This document shows positions 27,025 through 36,767 of a DNA stretch of 64,000 nt, in pieces (position 1 is the first letter of the stretch; each line of letters starts with the position of its first letter). The position numbers and the translations under genes are program-made. A model generated the notes under the pieces. It ran no database searches and was not told the origin of the DNA. It saw nothing but the letters and a program-made list of their open reading frames with translations. Where the stretch lies: NCBI RefSeq assembly GCF_012863495.1, contig NZ_JAAVJL010000001.1, positions 3,281,501 through 3,345,500 on the forward strand, given 5' to 3'. This DNA comes from Pseudanabaena yagii GIHE-NHR1. Its GTDB lineage: Bacteria; Cyanobacteriota; Cyanobacteriia; Pseudanabaenales; Pseudanabaenaceae.

Positions 27025-28602
27025 ATGACCGATGCTAATGTAAAGCCTCTCAATAATGAATCAACTTCAGAAACTAAGTTAATCCCATCTGAGAAAGAAG
27101 CATCTCCAAATCTGAATGGTAAGCCTAACGCCGATGCTCCTGAAGAGAAAATTCCTGAGGTAACGCAGACCTTTGATCAACCATTAGTATTACGTCAATC
27201 ACCAAAATGGACTCAGGCAATTTTATGGACTCTGCTAGGTTCTGTTACCTTTGGACTAATTTGGGCTTCATTTGCCAAAATCGAAGAGTCCGTACCTGCC
27301 CAAGGCAAATTAGAACCACAGGGTACGGTTAAAGAGGTGAAAGCACCTGCTAGTGGTGTACTTAAGGAAATTTTGGTCAAAGATGGGGATCGGGTAGCCA
27401 AGGATCAAGTATTGCTGCGGATTGATGCGACTGCGGCAAAAGCACAGCTTGATTCACTGAAAAAATTACGTCAAAATCTGCAAGAAGAAAATCAGTTTTA
27501 TCGATCTGTTCTCAATGGTAATCGTCCCACAATCAACCCTAAGAAAGCGATCGCTATTCCTGCGGAGCTAATGGCACTTGCCCGTAATCGTGAGGCACTG
27601 ATGTCAGAGTCACAACTCTATCGCATTCAGATTAATGGTGGGGGTGCAGATCTCTCTAGCGATCAACAGGATCGACTTAGAGCAAATCAAGCGGAACTAG
27701 GTTCGCGATCGCAAGCAGCAGAGGCAAACATCGCGCAAACGATCGAACAACTTAATCAAACTCGGTTGAAGCGGATTGGACGGCAAGAATCTTTGGTGAT
27801 TAATAAGCAGATTCTGGATGGTATAAAAGAAGCTGTTAAGGAGGGAGCCATTGCAAGGGTGCAATATCTCAAACAACAGGAAGAAGTCAAAAATACTGAG
27901 TCAGAAATTCGACAATTGCAACAGGAGGAATTGCGTCTTCAGGCGGCGATCGCTGAAGCGCGATCGCGTCTTAATAACACCTTTGACACCACGCGCAAAG
28001 AGTTAACATCCCAAATCGCCGATAACACAAAGCGGATTGCCGAAATCGATAGCCAATTTACAAAGGCACTTGTTGATAACAGCAAAAGGCTTTCGGAAAT
28101 AGAAGGGCAAATCAGTCAAGCTGAAGTTACCTTGAAGTATCAAGAGTTACGTGCTCCCATAGCAGGTACAGTCTTTGAACTGAAGGCAGGTTTAGGTTAT
28201 GTGGCTAACACGAATGCACCTGAAAGTGTGTTGAAGATTGTGCCTGACGATCAATTGGTTGCGAAGATATTTATCACGAACCAAGATATCGGTTTTGTCA
28301 GAGAGGGAATGCCCGTTGATGTCCGCTTAGATTCTTTCCCTTTCAGTGAATTTGGTGATATCAAAGGAACATTAGTTTGGATTGGTTCTGATGCCATACC
28401 GCCTGATCAAGCTAACCCCACCTATCGCTTTCCTGCCAAGGTCAAAATCGAGAAGCAAGCTATTCAGGTGAACAATCGTCCCATTAATTTGCAGTCTGGA
28501 ATGTCACTGAGTGCCAATATCAAAATTCGCGATCGCACGGTTATTAGCCTCTTTACTGATTTCTTCTTCAAGAATACAGAAAGCCTAAAATATGTCCGCT
28601 AA
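27025..28602 (+). CDS. HlyD-family secretion adaptor
   Basis: Periplasmic adaptor linking the ABC exporter to an outer-membrane channel, about 525 residues. An acidic, disordered cytoplasmic N-terminus of about 60 residues precedes one TM helix (AILWTLLGSVTFGLIWASF). A biotinyl-lipoyl half (PAQGKLEPQGTVKEVKAPAS), a long coiled coil (about 145-385), the second lipoyl half (ELRAPIAGTVFELKAGLGYV) and a beta-barrel complete it. The frame opens at GTG 27016, but ATG 27025 has AGGTG at 6 nt and is preferred. No TolC-like gene or RTX substrate is adjacent. Confidence 0.9.
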   Translation: MTDANVKPLNNESTSETKLIPSEKEASPNLNGKPNADAPEEKIPEVTQTFDQPLVLRQSPKWTQAILWTLLGSVTFGLIWASFAKIEESVPAQGKLEPQGTVKEVKAPASGVLKEILVKDGDRVAKDQVLLRIDATAAKAQLDSLKKLRQNLQEENQFYRSVLNGNRPTINPKKAIAIPAELMALARNREALMSESQLYRIQINGGGADLSSDQQDRLRANQAELGSRSQAAEANIAQTIEQLNQTRLKRIGRQESLVINKQILDGIKEAVKEGAIARVQYLKQQEEVKNTESEIRQLQQEELRLQAAIAEARSRLNNTFDTTRKELTSQIADNTKRIAEIDSQFTKALVDNSKRLSEIEGQISQAEVTLKYQELRAPIAGTVFELKAGLGYVANTNAPESVLKIVPDDQLVAKIFITNQDIGFVREGMPVDVRLDSFPFSEFGDIKGTLVWIGSDAIPPDQANPTYRFPAKVKIEKQAIQVNNRPINLQSGMSLSANIKIRDRTVISLFTDFFFKNTESLKYVR

Positions 28603-28635
28603 AAGAAAAGAGTTGCATTGCAACTCTTTTCTTTT
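28601..28635 (+). terminator. Rho-independent terminator of the secretion operon
   Basis: AAAAGAAAAGAGTTGC, ATT loop and the perfect complement ending CTTTTCTTTT, starting at the hlyD stop codon. It is symmetrical enough to serve the converging SOUL gene as well. Confidence 0.8.
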
Positions 28636-28658
28636 GTATGTACCGCATAACCTAAATG

Positions 28659-29180
28659 TTAAATAGAACGAATGGGAATTTGGACTTCGCGCCGCTTGAG
28701 TGGTGCTGGCGTATAGGGAGAATCATAGAGAAATTCCCTTGGTTGCCCTGCGATCGCATATTCGGGATGGTTGGCTAGCCATTCCTTCAACTTGGCGATA
28801 TGTCCTTGATAGCTTTCATAGCCATAGGCTCCCTGCAAACCCAAACTCACAACTAACATTGGTGGATGATCTTCCACTTGAATATCTGGCGATATTTGCT
28901 GGGGACTAATGCCACTATTGTTGTACAAAAAAGATACCTTTGCTTTGCCGCTTTGCACTGGCTGATCGATGGTCTCAATGGGATAGCGAGCTTCTACAGG
29001 TGTTGTCATCGCAATATTGTTACTACTAATATGCCGAAATAGTGGATTGAAAGCATAACCAGTTGCTTCACGCAAATTGCCCTCATAGGTATATGTCCCT
29101 GAGCGATAGGCAGGATATTGCTTTACTTCGATGATGCCGTGAGGTGTGGGGGCGGGAAAGCCGACGGGTAGAGAAGACAT
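28659..29180 (-). CDS. SOUL family haem-binding-like protein
   Basis: A 173-residue soluble protein. Family features: GIIEVKQYPAYRSGTYTYEG at the start, FNPLFRHISSNNIAMTTPVE (the I-A-M-T-T-P-V motif), VSFLYN, and the C-terminal EWLANHPEYAIAGQPREFLYDSPYTP. SOUL proteins bind haem or porphyrins; haem ligation by this copy is not demonstrable from sequence. It begins 1 nt after the dnaA stop codon, so it is translated from the dnaA transcript. Confidence 0.85.
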   Translation of the reverse strand: MSSLPVGFPAPTPHGIIEVKQYPAYRSGTYTYEGNLREATGYAFNPLFRHISSNNIAMTTPVEARYPIETIDQPVQSGKAKVSFLYNNSGISPQQISPDIQVEDHPPMLVVSLGLQGAYGYESYQGHIAKLKEWLANHPEYAIAGQPREFLYDSPYTPAPLKRREVQIPIRSI

Positions 29181-29181
29181 A

Positions 29182-30645
29182 TTAATTTTTTGATTGGGCT
29201 ATGAAGTAAATGCGATCGCTTAACTGTCTTAATAACTGAGCAACATCACCATCAGTGGATTGTAGTTGTGCGACCTTTTCGCAGCTATACATCACCGTTG
29301 TATGGTCTTTACCTCCCACAGCTTCACCAATTTTGGGAAGGCTGAGATTGGTATGTTGGCGCATTAAGTACATTACATATTGACGCGCTTGGCTAATTTC
29401 GCGGCGGCGGGAATTACCTAAGAGATCGGCTAAATCAATATTTAGCATTTCCGTCACCACACTCAAAACCATTTCGGCGGAGACTTCTACAGGTTCCTTG
29501 GGAGGATTGAGAACGGGCGCGACATTTTCTACCGTCATCGGTAAGCCTGAGATGGAAATATAGGCAACGGTTCTTACTAAAGCTCCCTCTAATTCACGAA
29601 TGTTGGAGGTATAGCTAGCAGCAATGTAATGCAGCACATCGGCAGGAATTTTGAGATTGTCGTATTCGGCTTTTTTCTGCAAAATTGCCATGCGGGTTTC
29701 TAAATCGGGAACCTGAATATCGGCAATTAAACCCATCGAGAAGCGCGAACATAGACGCTCTTGTAAACGAGGTATTTGAGCAGGTGGGCGATCGCTTGCC
29801 AGCACAATTTGTTTACCCGCTTCATAGAGGGTGTTAAAGGTGTGAAAAAACTCCTCTTGGGTATATTCCTTGCCCTCAATGAATTGAATATCATCGACGA
29901 TCAGCATATCGATCTCGCGGTATAACTCCCGAAATCTCTGCATACTATCTTTGCGAATTGCGGCAATCAGATCATTAGTGAATTGCTCTGTGGACACATA
30001 GGCAATGCGTGCCCTCGGTTCGATTTCCAGATGATAATGGGCGATCGCTTGCATAAGGTGAGTTTTGCCTAAGCCCACACCACCGCAAAGAAATAAGGGA
30101 TTAAATTCGCGTCCGGGGGACTCAGATACGGCTAAGGCAGCAGCATGAGCCATCCGATTGGTTGCTCCAACCACAAAGCGGTTGAAATTGTATTTAGGAT
30201 TGAGATTATTGTGCCTTGGTGAACTATGGCTATTCTCAACCTGTGGGTCACTCTGTATATTCGTAGCAGGGAGCGAAGCTGCCATCGCCTGTACTGCCTC
30301 ATTGGCGATCGCTGTTTCTAAAAGTCCCTCTTGACCACCTTCGTCCTCAGTAACATCCTCATCGGGTTGTCCACTGGGAGGTTCACCACTGGGAGCCGCC
30401 ACAATATACACTTCGACGGGATAACCTAAAATTTCAGTGACAGCATCCGTAATGTTTTGAAAATAATATTTATGTAGCCAATTCTTGGCAAAAAGTGATG
30501 GGGTGCGAATCGTCAAGCGATCGGCTGTAAGCTCGTCAGCCACAACAGTCTTAATCCATCCTTCGTATGTAGGGCGGCTCAGTTGGCTTTCAAGAAGTTC
30601 AAGGACTTGATTCCAGAGGGTTTCTAAGGAAATATCAACAGACAT
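29182..30645 (-). CDS. dnaA: Chromosomal replication initiator DnaA
   Basis: A 487-residue initiator. Domain I begins [20 protein letters not shown]. An acidic linker (about 90-140: [11 protein letters not shown]) precedes the AAA domain with Walker [10 protein letters not shown], Walker [14 protein letters not shown], and sensor segment [11 protein letters not shown]. Domain IV carries the DNA-binding signature [16 protein letters not shown]. It is intact and of normal length. No cluster of DnaA boxes (TTATCCACA-like) was seen beside it, consistent with cyanobacteria where the origin lies elsewhere. It is divergent from pdxA across a 76-nt spacer. Confidence 0.97.
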   Translation of the reverse strand: MSVDISLETLWNQVLELLESQLSRPTYEGWIKTVVADELTADRLTIRTPSLFAKNWLHKYYFQNITDAVTEILGYPVEVYIVAAPSGEPPSGQPDEDVTEDEGGQEGLLETAIANEAVQAMAASLPATNIQSDPQVENSHSSPRHNNLNPKYNFNRFVVGATNRMAHAAALAVSESPGREFNPLFLCGGVGLGKTHLMQAIAHYHLEIEPRARIAYVSTEQFTNDLIAAIRKDSMQRFRELYREIDMLIVDDIQFIEGKEYTQEEFFHTFNTLYEAGKQIVLASDRPPAQIPRLQERLCSRFSMGLIADIQVPDLETRMAILQKKAEYDNLKIPADVLHYIAASYTSNIRELEGALVRTVAYISISGLPMTVENVAPVLNPPKEPVEVSAEMVLSVVTEMLNIDLADLLGNSRRREISQARQYVMYLMRQHTNLSLPKIGEAVGGKDHTTVMYSCEKVAQLQSTDGDVAQLLRQLSDRIYFIAQSKN

Positions 30646-30721
30646 TGTTGGTGGTGGTCAAGAGGGCTAACAGCGAATTACGATCTTATCGTGTGTACTA
30701 AATTTTTGGAGAATTACTTAA

Positions 30722-31786
30722 ATGAACATTCTGCGGCATTCATCTTGGCAATCTAAACCTCGAATAGCTCTCACTATAGGCGATCCCGCAGGAATTGGAA
30801 CGGAAATCATTCTAAAATCTCTTGCCGATCGCGATTTACGAACTCTAGATGCTGAGTTCACCATATTTGGTGATCGGCGGTATCTTGAGTCAAATTATCA
30901 ATTATTAAAAAATTTAAAAACTACCAATATCCAAATTGCCGATCCTGCGAGTTTAGGGATATTTGATATTCGCATTGATGGGGAAATTACGCTAGGAGTT
31001 GGCAACCGCGGAAGTGGAGCCGCGAGTTTTGCCTATTTAGATCAGGCGATCGCCCAAACTCTAGCGGGTAAATTCGATGGGATCGTCACTGCACCTATTG
31101 CCAAATCAGCATGGAAACAAGCAGGACATGACTATGCAGGGCAAACTGAGTTATTGGCTGAGCGTAGTCACATCGATGATTTTGGGATGCTATTTGTCGG
31201 CAAATCGCCATATACGGACTGGATTTTGCGAGCTTTGCTAGCAACGGTGCATATTCCTTTGAGCGAAGTTACTAGACAGCTTACACCTGAACTGATCGAG
31301 CAAAAATTAGAATTATTGCGCCGATCGCTATTACAGGACTTTGGGATCACCCATCCACGAATTGCGATCGCGGGGATCAATCCCCATAGCGGTGAACAAG
31401 GACAATTGGGGATCGAGGAACGCGACTGGCTTCAACCATTAATTGATCGCTATCGCCAGCAACACCCCAACGTCCAGATTACTAATCCAATCCCACCAGA
31501 CACCATGTGGGTCAATCCTGCCAAAGCTTGGAAAGATAGAGATCGGATATTTCTTGGCTATGATGCTTATCTTGCCATGTATCACGATCAAGGTTTAATA
31601 CCAGTTAAGCTCTTAGCCTTTGATCGAGCAGTGAATACGACAATTGGACTACCCTTTGTGCGAACATCACCCGATCACGGTACTGCCTTTGATATTGCAG
31701 GCAAGGGGATCGCTGATCCCGCAAGTACGATTGAGGCGATCAAATTAGCCGTAGAGCTTGTCCAAATCAGGCAAGAAACGTCATAA
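30722..31786 (+). CDS. pdxA: 4-hydroxythreonine-4-phosphate dehydrogenase
   Basis: Enzyme of pyridoxal 5'-phosphate synthesis (DXP-dependent route), cytoplasmic, 354 residues. Motifs: [14 protein letters not shown], the metal- and substrate-binding [31 protein letters not shown], and [20 protein letters not shown] with the metal-ligand His, then [15 protein letters not shown]. All key segments are present. It is transcribed away from dnaA and followed by a hairpin that contains its stop codon. Confidence 0.95.
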   Translation: MNILRHSSWQSKPRIALTIGDPAGIGTEIILKSLADRDLRTLDAEFTIFGDRRYLESNYQLLKNLKTTNIQIADPASLGIFDIRIDGEITLGVGNRGSGAASFAYLDQAIAQTLAGKFDGIVTAPIAKSAWKQAGHDYAGQTELLAERSHIDDFGMLFVGKSPYTDWILRALLATVHIPLSEVTRQLTPELIEQKLELLRRSLLQDFGITHPRIAIAGINPHSGEQGQLGIEERDWLQPLIDRYRQQHPNVQITNPIPPDTMWVNPAKAWKDRDRIFLGYDAYLAMYHDQGLIPVKLLAFDRAVNTTIGLPFVRTSPDHGTAFDIAGKGIADPASTIEAIKLAVELVQIRQETS

Positions 31787-31810
31787 TTCATTTGCATTAT
31801 GAATTATGAC
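31780..31810 (+). repeat. Hairpin spanning the pdxA stop codon
   Basis: GTCATAATTCA, nine-base loop, TGAATTATGAC. The stop TAA of pdxA lies in the 5' arm. The T-content is low, so it may protect the mRNA 3' end rather than terminate. Confidence 0.5.
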
Positions 31811-31928
31811 GAAGATCTACAAGTTCCTATTGCTGATAAGTCAGAATGAATAACTGATTAAATTACAATATTTTTATATACCTAATCTATAGGTTTATTA
31901 TGCTGAAAATGAGATTGCCCTAAGCACA

Positions 31929-32680
31929 ATGACTCAAAAAAATGAGATCAATAGTATTGCAGCGCGATTACATCACTAACAAAAGTGCGTCAAGAAGTTA
32001 TGGTGGAGCAGAAAGGTGGCTTTTGGAGTATGAGTAAAAAACTTGTTCCCAGATTATGTTGAGTCTTAGTTTAAATAAAATTCCTAACGATCAGCAGACT
32101 CAAAAAGAAGTCCTAGAGAATATGGTTAAAAAGCTGTCAGAACAGAAAATAGCCTATGAAGTGCATTTGAAAATTAATTGCTTGCAACATGAGACAAATG
32201 ATCTAGCTAATTATAGCCGTCAACTTTGAAGACTACATGAAAAAGTTTATGGGTTCTTTTCAAACCTTGTTAGTTAGCATTGTCAATGTGGACAAGGAAT
32301 TTTCTGGAGCCGTACAGGAGATTAAACAGATTGCCTAAATGACGATGAGTCCAGCAGTTTGTTACCCCAACAATTAATGATCGCGCTTCTCAAAAAATTC
32401 TTGATTTTCTTGTGGCTAGGGATTTGAAAAAGGATCGTTTAATCAATGCTTTAGAACAAGACAAGAATTTACAATAGTCAAGTCGATTTCGATCAACGCC
32501 TTAAATAGGCTTCACCAAGCCTATCTCTAGTTGATTGTTTAGACAATATCCAAACCTACATTCAGTACAAAATCACACCAATTTTAGCTATTCGGGAAGA
32601 AAAGCAACAAACACCGTAAACAAGAGGTTAGAGAGACAGAAGAAAGAAAAGGCTGCAAACAAGAAGATATAAAGGAAAAA
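31929..32680 (+). pseudogene. Decayed 5' part of a GUN4-domain gene
   Basis: From an ATG at 31929 (MTQKNEINSIAARLHH, then a stop) onward, short open stretches in changing phases read as protein. One near 32055-32228 is LSLNKIPNDQQTQKEVLENM and following; another near 32235-32338 ends in FSGAVQEIKQIA. Around 32560-32680 the sequence encodes an acidic/basic coiled coil that runs in frame into the GUN4 domain but is broken upstream by a phase change. I infer one larger ancestral gene split by frameshifts and stops. The original N-terminal domain is not recognised. Confidence 0.5.
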
Positions 32681-33199
32681 GTGAGGTTAGAAGTGCTAGA
32701 AAAACTACCAAGCGCCAAAGGGATTAATTATCGAGAGTTGGAGAAATTTCTAAAGAATCAGGAATGGCAAAAGGCGGATGGACTGACGACTAAACTGATA
32801 AGTCAGTTTGCCAATCAAGAAAAAGAGGGTTGGCCATATTATGAACATATTCCAGATTTTCCCGATGAAGATTTGCGGACGATCGATCAGTTGTGGGTGC
32901 ATTACAGTAATAACAAGTTTGGCTTTAGCATTCAGAAAAAGCTTTGGTTAGACTGCGGCGGCGAGCTTGGTAAATATGATGATAAAGTGTGGGAAAAATT
33001 TGCGACAAAAGTTGGTTGGTATTGTCCACAAAATGATCGTTGGAGGACATATACTGAATTTATGAATGATTCCCCAAACTCACTTCCAGCAAGCCTTCCG
33101 TATACTGTGTGTTCTTTTTGGGTGGTTTGGATGTTTAGTGATGATGTTTGGGGATTTTTGATGTTTTTTGATTTCCTCTTCGCTCGCTCAGAGACTTGA
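32681..33199 (+). CDS. GUN4 domain protein, probable fragment of a larger gene
   Basis: The 172-residue frame contains a GUN4 domain. NYRELEKFLKNQEWQKADGL is the helical start, EKEGWPYYEHIPDFPDEDL the middle, and RTIDQLWVHYSNNKFGFSIQ the tetrapyrrole-binding core; TKVGWYCPQNDRWRTYTEF is near the end. GUN4 proteins bind porphyrins and stimulate Mg-chelatase, but stand-alone or fused GUN4 paralogues in cyanobacteria often have unknown roles. The GTG start is doubtful because in-frame coding continues upstream. The hydrophobic C-terminal tail looks like the tails often seen on such paralogues. Confidence 0.6.
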   Translation: MRLEVLEKLPSAKGINYRELEKFLKNQEWQKADGLTTKLISQFANQEKEGWPYYEHIPDFPDEDLRTIDQLWVHYSNNKFGFSIQKKLWLDCGGELGKYDDKVWEKFATKVGWYCPQNDRWRTYTEFMNDSPNSLPASLPYTVCSFWVVWMFSDDVWGFLMFFDFLFARSET

Positions 33200-33393
33200 G
33201 AACTTTAGCAGATAAAGATTACAGTCTAAATATCAAGAAATCTTTACAAACCTATTTCTACAACACAATAGGCTTTTCAGTACTTTTGAAATTTTGTTAC
33301 ATATCACTCTAACCTTACCAGCCGATATAAGGGACTCACTCGAAGCGAGATCGCAAATTGAAGCCATCTTATCTATCGAACTTAACTTTAGTA

Positions 33394-33426
33394 CAAAAAA
33401 AGCGGCGCAACGCGCCGCTTTTTTGT
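33394..33426. terminator. Terminator downstream of rplI
   Basis: A-run, AGCGGCGC, AAC loop, GCGCCGCT, T-run: a textbook bidirectional terminator 3 nt past the rplI stop codon. Confidence 0.85.
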
Positions 33427-33428
33427 AA

Positions 33429-33890
33429 TTATTCAGGAACGACTTGGATTTTGATTGTTGCAGTGACTTCAGCATGAAGCTTAATCGAAACCTCGTAAGT
33501 ACCTGTTTGATTAATTTCAGGAATTGTAATATCGCGGTGATCGATTTCTAACATCGACTTTGCGGTAATCAATTGAGCAACTTCGCGATCGGTGACAGTA
33601 CCGAAAATTGCATTACCTTCGCCAACTTTTTTCTTAATAATAAAGCCGCCAATAGTTGCGAGAGCGGTCTTACGGCTTTCAGCTTCCTGACGAATAGCGA
33701 TTAAACGTTGACGCTCAACTTCTTTGCGTCTTTCAACTTCTTTAACAACACCTGCGGTTGCACGAATAGCTAAACCTTGAGGTATGAGGAAATTTTGAGC
33801 ATAACCAGGCTTTACAGCTACTAAATCGCCAAGTTTACCTAATTTTGTAACATTTTTGGTCAGCATGACCTGCAAATTACTCTTTGCCAT
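33429..33890 (-). CDS. rplI: 50S ribosomal protein L9
   Basis: A 153-residue ribosomal protein binding 23S rRNA. The N-terminal domain shows QVMLTKNVTKLGKLGDLVAV and PGYAQNFLIPQGLAIRAT, then the long connecting helix (KEVERRKEVERQRLIAIRQE) and the C-terminal domain with GEGNAIFGTVTDREVAQLI. Normal length and intact. It appears monocistronic. A TATACT-like -10 box lies on the reverse strand near 34060-34065, about 170 nt upstream of the ATG. Confidence 0.96.
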   Translation of the reverse strand: MAKSNLQVMLTKNVTKLGKLGDLVAVKPGYAQNFLIPQGLAIRATAGVVKEVERRKEVERQRLIAIRQEAESRKTALATIGGFIIKKKVGEGNAIFGTVTDREVAQLITAKSMLEIDHRDITIPEINQTGTYEVSIKLHAEVTATIKIQVVPE

Positions 33891-34105
33891 GTGCTTTTGA
33901 CTCTTACTCGTTTAAAGATAGATTTACATCTACAGGGGCATGCACCCTTAGGTACAATCCCTCATAGATAATAATGAGAATTGCGGCTAACTATGGTCAA
34001 ACAACAATGTTAGACCTAATATAGATACATTAGGATTTACGGTTTTAACCAGACTTCCTAGTATAGCGAAAAAACTGGCTTTGTAGACTCTACAAAAAAT
34101 TTACG

Positions 34106-35239
34106 ATGCAGCGTTGGCAGTTACTAAAAATTTCTAGGCACTTTTGCAAGCATTATGTGCCTCTTCTGGTCTTATTCCTAACAGCCACAACGCTGCCTAG
34201 TTGTACGATCAGTCAGCCCGCTAAACCTTTTAGCTCTGAGGCTTTACCGACTGAAGCGATCGCCGAAATTAGCGAAATTCGTAGCTATCCAGTCCGAGTT
34301 AAATATATTAACTCCACCACCGCCAGACCTGCTACCGTTGGTGTGCCTCTAAAAGTAAATGAAAGCGTAAGCACTGACGAATCTTCAACTGCTCAAATCA
34401 CGCTGAGAACGGGGACAATTTTTCGCATTGGTGGTACTGCCAATCTCATCCTCAGACCCCAAAACCAAGTAGAAATCGAGTCGGGCAAATTGGTCGCATG
34501 GGCGGCAAAGGATAGTAAATCACCTGCTCAAATTAAGACCTCTTTTGGCGAAATATCTAGCAATGATGGGACGTTATATCTAGAAATTCCTGCGAAAGCG
34601 GCTGAAGAACGGCGGATCATTTCCCTAGATGGAACTGTTACCGTCTTACTAAAAAGCACATCGGAAATTGTCACCCTAGGTAAAGGTGAAGAAATTAGAA
34701 TTAAAGCTGATGGCAAAGCTACTGCGCCCAAACGGATCGACAAGGAGAGTATTGATAAAAAAATTGCCAATAATTCTTTGATTTTTGGATTTAGTACCCA
34801 GCTCGCCAGTTTGCCTCAAATCACATCAGAATTTGGTGTTACCGCAACAGTCAAAGAGGCAAGTACGATCCAATTCCGTCGTTCGGATTTGCCGAATAAG
34901 CCTGATGCTAATAAGTCTAAAGTTACCTATACCTCAGGTACAGCCAATAGCGATCGCCGCGATGAACCAGTTGACCGCAAGCGCGACGATCCTTCCACTA
35001 ATAAACCCCCTGAGCCTGTAAATACAAGTAAACCAACCTCAGAGCCTTCTTCCGCACCCAATAATGCACCTACGTCAACACCAACTACGCCTCAACCAAC
35101 ACCCATCACTACGAATCCTTCCCCCAAACCTATAGAACCTGCCCCACAACCAGCACCTTTAGAGCCACCACCACAGCCTGTGCAACCTGAAATCCCCGCC
35201 CCTGAGCCACCACCAACTACTCCCAAGCCCAAAAACTAA
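34106..35239 (+). CDS. FecR-domain lipoprotein with Pro-rich tail
   Basis: A 377-residue exported protein. The N-terminal hydrophobic segment (YVPLLVLFLTATTLPSC) ends in a Cys compatible with a lipobox. A FecR-type beta domain follows (about 70-205), with ITLRTGTIFRIGGTANLILR, VEIESGKLVAWAAKD and TKGEEIRIKADGKA-like strands. The last 100 residues are Pro/Thr/Ser-rich and probably span or bind the cell wall. No sigma factor or TonB receptor is nearby, so iron signalling is not implied. It lies 197 nt upstream of a beta-propeller gene on the same strand, with a terminator between. Confidence 0.75.
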   Translation: MQRWQLLKISRHFCKHYVPLLVLFLTATTLPSCTISQPAKPFSSEALPTEAIAEISEIRSYPVRVKYINSTTARPATVGVPLKVNESVSTDESSTAQITLRTGTIFRIGGTANLILRPQNQVEIESGKLVAWAAKDSKSPAQIKTSFGEISSNDGTLYLEIPAKAAEERRIISLDGTVTVLLKSTSEIVTLGKGEEIRIKADGKATAPKRIDKESIDKKIANNSLIFGFSTQLASLPQITSEFGVTATVKEASTIQFRRSDLPNKPDANKSKVTYTSGTANSDRRDEPVDRKRDDPSTNKPPEPVNTSKPTSEPSSAPNNAPTSTPTTPQPTPITTNPSPKPIEPAPQPAPLEPPPQPVQPEIPAPEPPPTTPKPKN

Positions 35240-35273
35240 AGAGAAGGCGCATTGCGCCTTCTCTTTAGTTTTT
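35231..35273 (+). terminator. Terminator overlapping the FecR gene end
   Basis: A 20-bp perfect stem, AAAAACTAAAGAGAAGGCGC with an ATT loop, whose 5' arm contains the stop codon (35237-35239) and whose 3' arm ends TAGTTTTT. Confidence 0.85.
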
Positions 35274-35436
35274 GGAGCTTACAACCTATTGAGTCTAGAC
35301 AATGGTTTTAATAGGTATATTGCTGCTTTAAATTTAAAATGACAATTTCTTGCAATTTCTAGTAATTTTGATGCATCGATCGCAATTTCTTGTGTTAACA
35401 TCTGACGCTTAAAAGAGTTTTACACCGCGTCTAGGG

Positions 35437-36540
35437 ATGATGGTCAAGATGTTTGCAGCTAACAAAATGCCACAATTAAATGCTTCAAAAGCGATCGCTA
35501 AAACTGCATTAGCAATAACTGCTAACATAGCCAGCTTATTTGTGGTTAGCTATGGACTCAATAATGCCGAAGCTATCAATATTAACAACCCAACACCTCA
35601 GCAGGAGACAACTACAGGAGGTAGCAAGGCACTAGTTACCGTCAGACCATCATCCAATTTTGATAGTCGGATTAGTGCCACATTATTGGACAGCCGCGAT
35701 CGCCTGTGGCTAGGTACTTGGCAAGGCTTAATTCAAATTGATCAACTCACGGGTAAAGCGATCTCTTCAATATCCTTACCCAACTCCACCGTCACTGCCT
35801 TACTTGAAGACAATAGGGGCTTCTTTTGGGTTGGCACAACTTCAGGGCTGTATCAAATCAGCCCTAGTTCAGGCAAAATTGAAAATATTGCGATCCAACT
35901 ATCCTCTAGCCGCATTTTGAGTCTAGCTATGGATCGGGCAGGCTTTATTTGGGTGGGAACCGATCAAGGCATTACTCGCATCAGTCCCTATAATGCTGAG
36001 ACCTATGCTCGGTTGCCTAATATTCCAGGGACAGCCGCTAATGTGATGCAAATTGACAATGCTGGTAATATTTGGGTCGGTACATTAAATGGACTGTTTA
36101 AGATTAATCCGGGGACAGCGAAAATTACTGCACGAATTCCCTTTGTCTCGGGACAAATTGTACAGGCTCTGACTGTTGATCCATCGGGAACAGTTTGGGC
36201 AGGTACGCCACGCAATGTGATCGAAATTAATCCCAAAACGAATAAAGCGATCGCCAGAATTAACACTGTCACAGGACGCGATATTGTTGCCCTAGCTAGC
36301 GACAAAAGTGGAGAGTTATGGATTGGCATGAGGGATGGTTTGGTACTTGCCAATACTTACAATGGCGAAATTACATCATTCATCAGTAACCTCCCCCATA
36401 GTTCTGTTGTCAATTTGCTCATTAGCGAGCACCAATTATGGATTGGCACGATGGGGGGATTGGGCAAAATCAATGCAAAACTGAAAAAATCAGAAATTCC
36501 AAACGCAACTGCGACAGTAATTTATACAATACAGAAGTAG
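35437..36540 (+). CDS. Exported beta-propeller protein
   Basis: A 367-residue protein with an N-terminal signal-like segment (about 20-48: AIAKTALAITANIASLFVVS) and about seven repeats of roughly 40 residues. Each contains a W-x-G-T pattern: LWLGTWQGLIQID, FFWVGTTSGLYQISP, FIWVGTDQGITRISP, IWVGTLNGLFKINP, VWAGTPRNVIEIN, LWIGMRDGLVLAN and LWIGTMGGLGKIN. These match two-component-regulator-type propeller blades (reg_prop), here without any kinase or transcription domain. The likely role is a periplasmic scaffold or lyase-like propeller; no catalytic site was recognised. The upstream AGGG leaves several nearby ATG codons possible as starts. Confidence 0.75.
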   Translation: MMVKMFAANKMPQLNASKAIAKTALAITANIASLFVVSYGLNNAEAININNPTPQQETTTGGSKALVTVRPSSNFDSRISATLLDSRDRLWLGTWQGLIQIDQLTGKAISSISLPNSTVTALLEDNRGFFWVGTTSGLYQISPSSGKIENIAIQLSSSRILSLAMDRAGFIWVGTDQGITRISPYNAETYARLPNIPGTAANVMQIDNAGNIWVGTLNGLFKINPGTAKITARIPFVSGQIVQALTVDPSGTVWAGTPRNVIEINPKTNKAIARINTVTGRDIVALASDKSGELWIGMRDGLVLANTYNGEITSFISNLPHSSVVNLLISEHQLWIGTMGGLGKINAKLKKSEIPNATATVIYTIQK

Positions 36541-36649
36541 ATACTAAGCTAAAGCATTTTGCCAGATTGTCAATGTCAGATTAATTTGTTGTAGCGATTT
36601 TCTTGTACACATTAGAAAATTGCTATATAGGGACGCACAGTAAAATAAG

Positions 36650-36698
36650 GAATTGATTTTTTGTGGAGTGGCTTCGCTGCTCTACAAAAAATCAATTC
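36650..36698. repeat. GC-clamped intergenic hairpin
   Basis: GAATTGATTTTTTGTGGAG pairs with CTCTACAAAAAATCAATTC around a small TGGC-TTC-GCTG head. It lies between the propeller and channel genes. Confidence 0.7.
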
Positions 36699-36767
36699 TT
36701 TGCATCCAATTTGTTTGACTTTGTTAGAGGCTGTTAATTGCTATAGGGTTGTGGAGAGAGAAACAAA

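Noticed and set aside
29182-30721. Replication origin next to dnaA
   Set aside because: I looked for clustered DnaA boxes (TTATCCACA-like) in and around dnaA and the 76-nt spacer to pdxA and saw none; cyanobacterial origins are usually not at dnaA.
33233-33475. 80-residue reverse-strand frame overlapping the rplI end
   Set aside because: It runs through the terminator and overlaps the conserved C-terminus of L9 in another phase.
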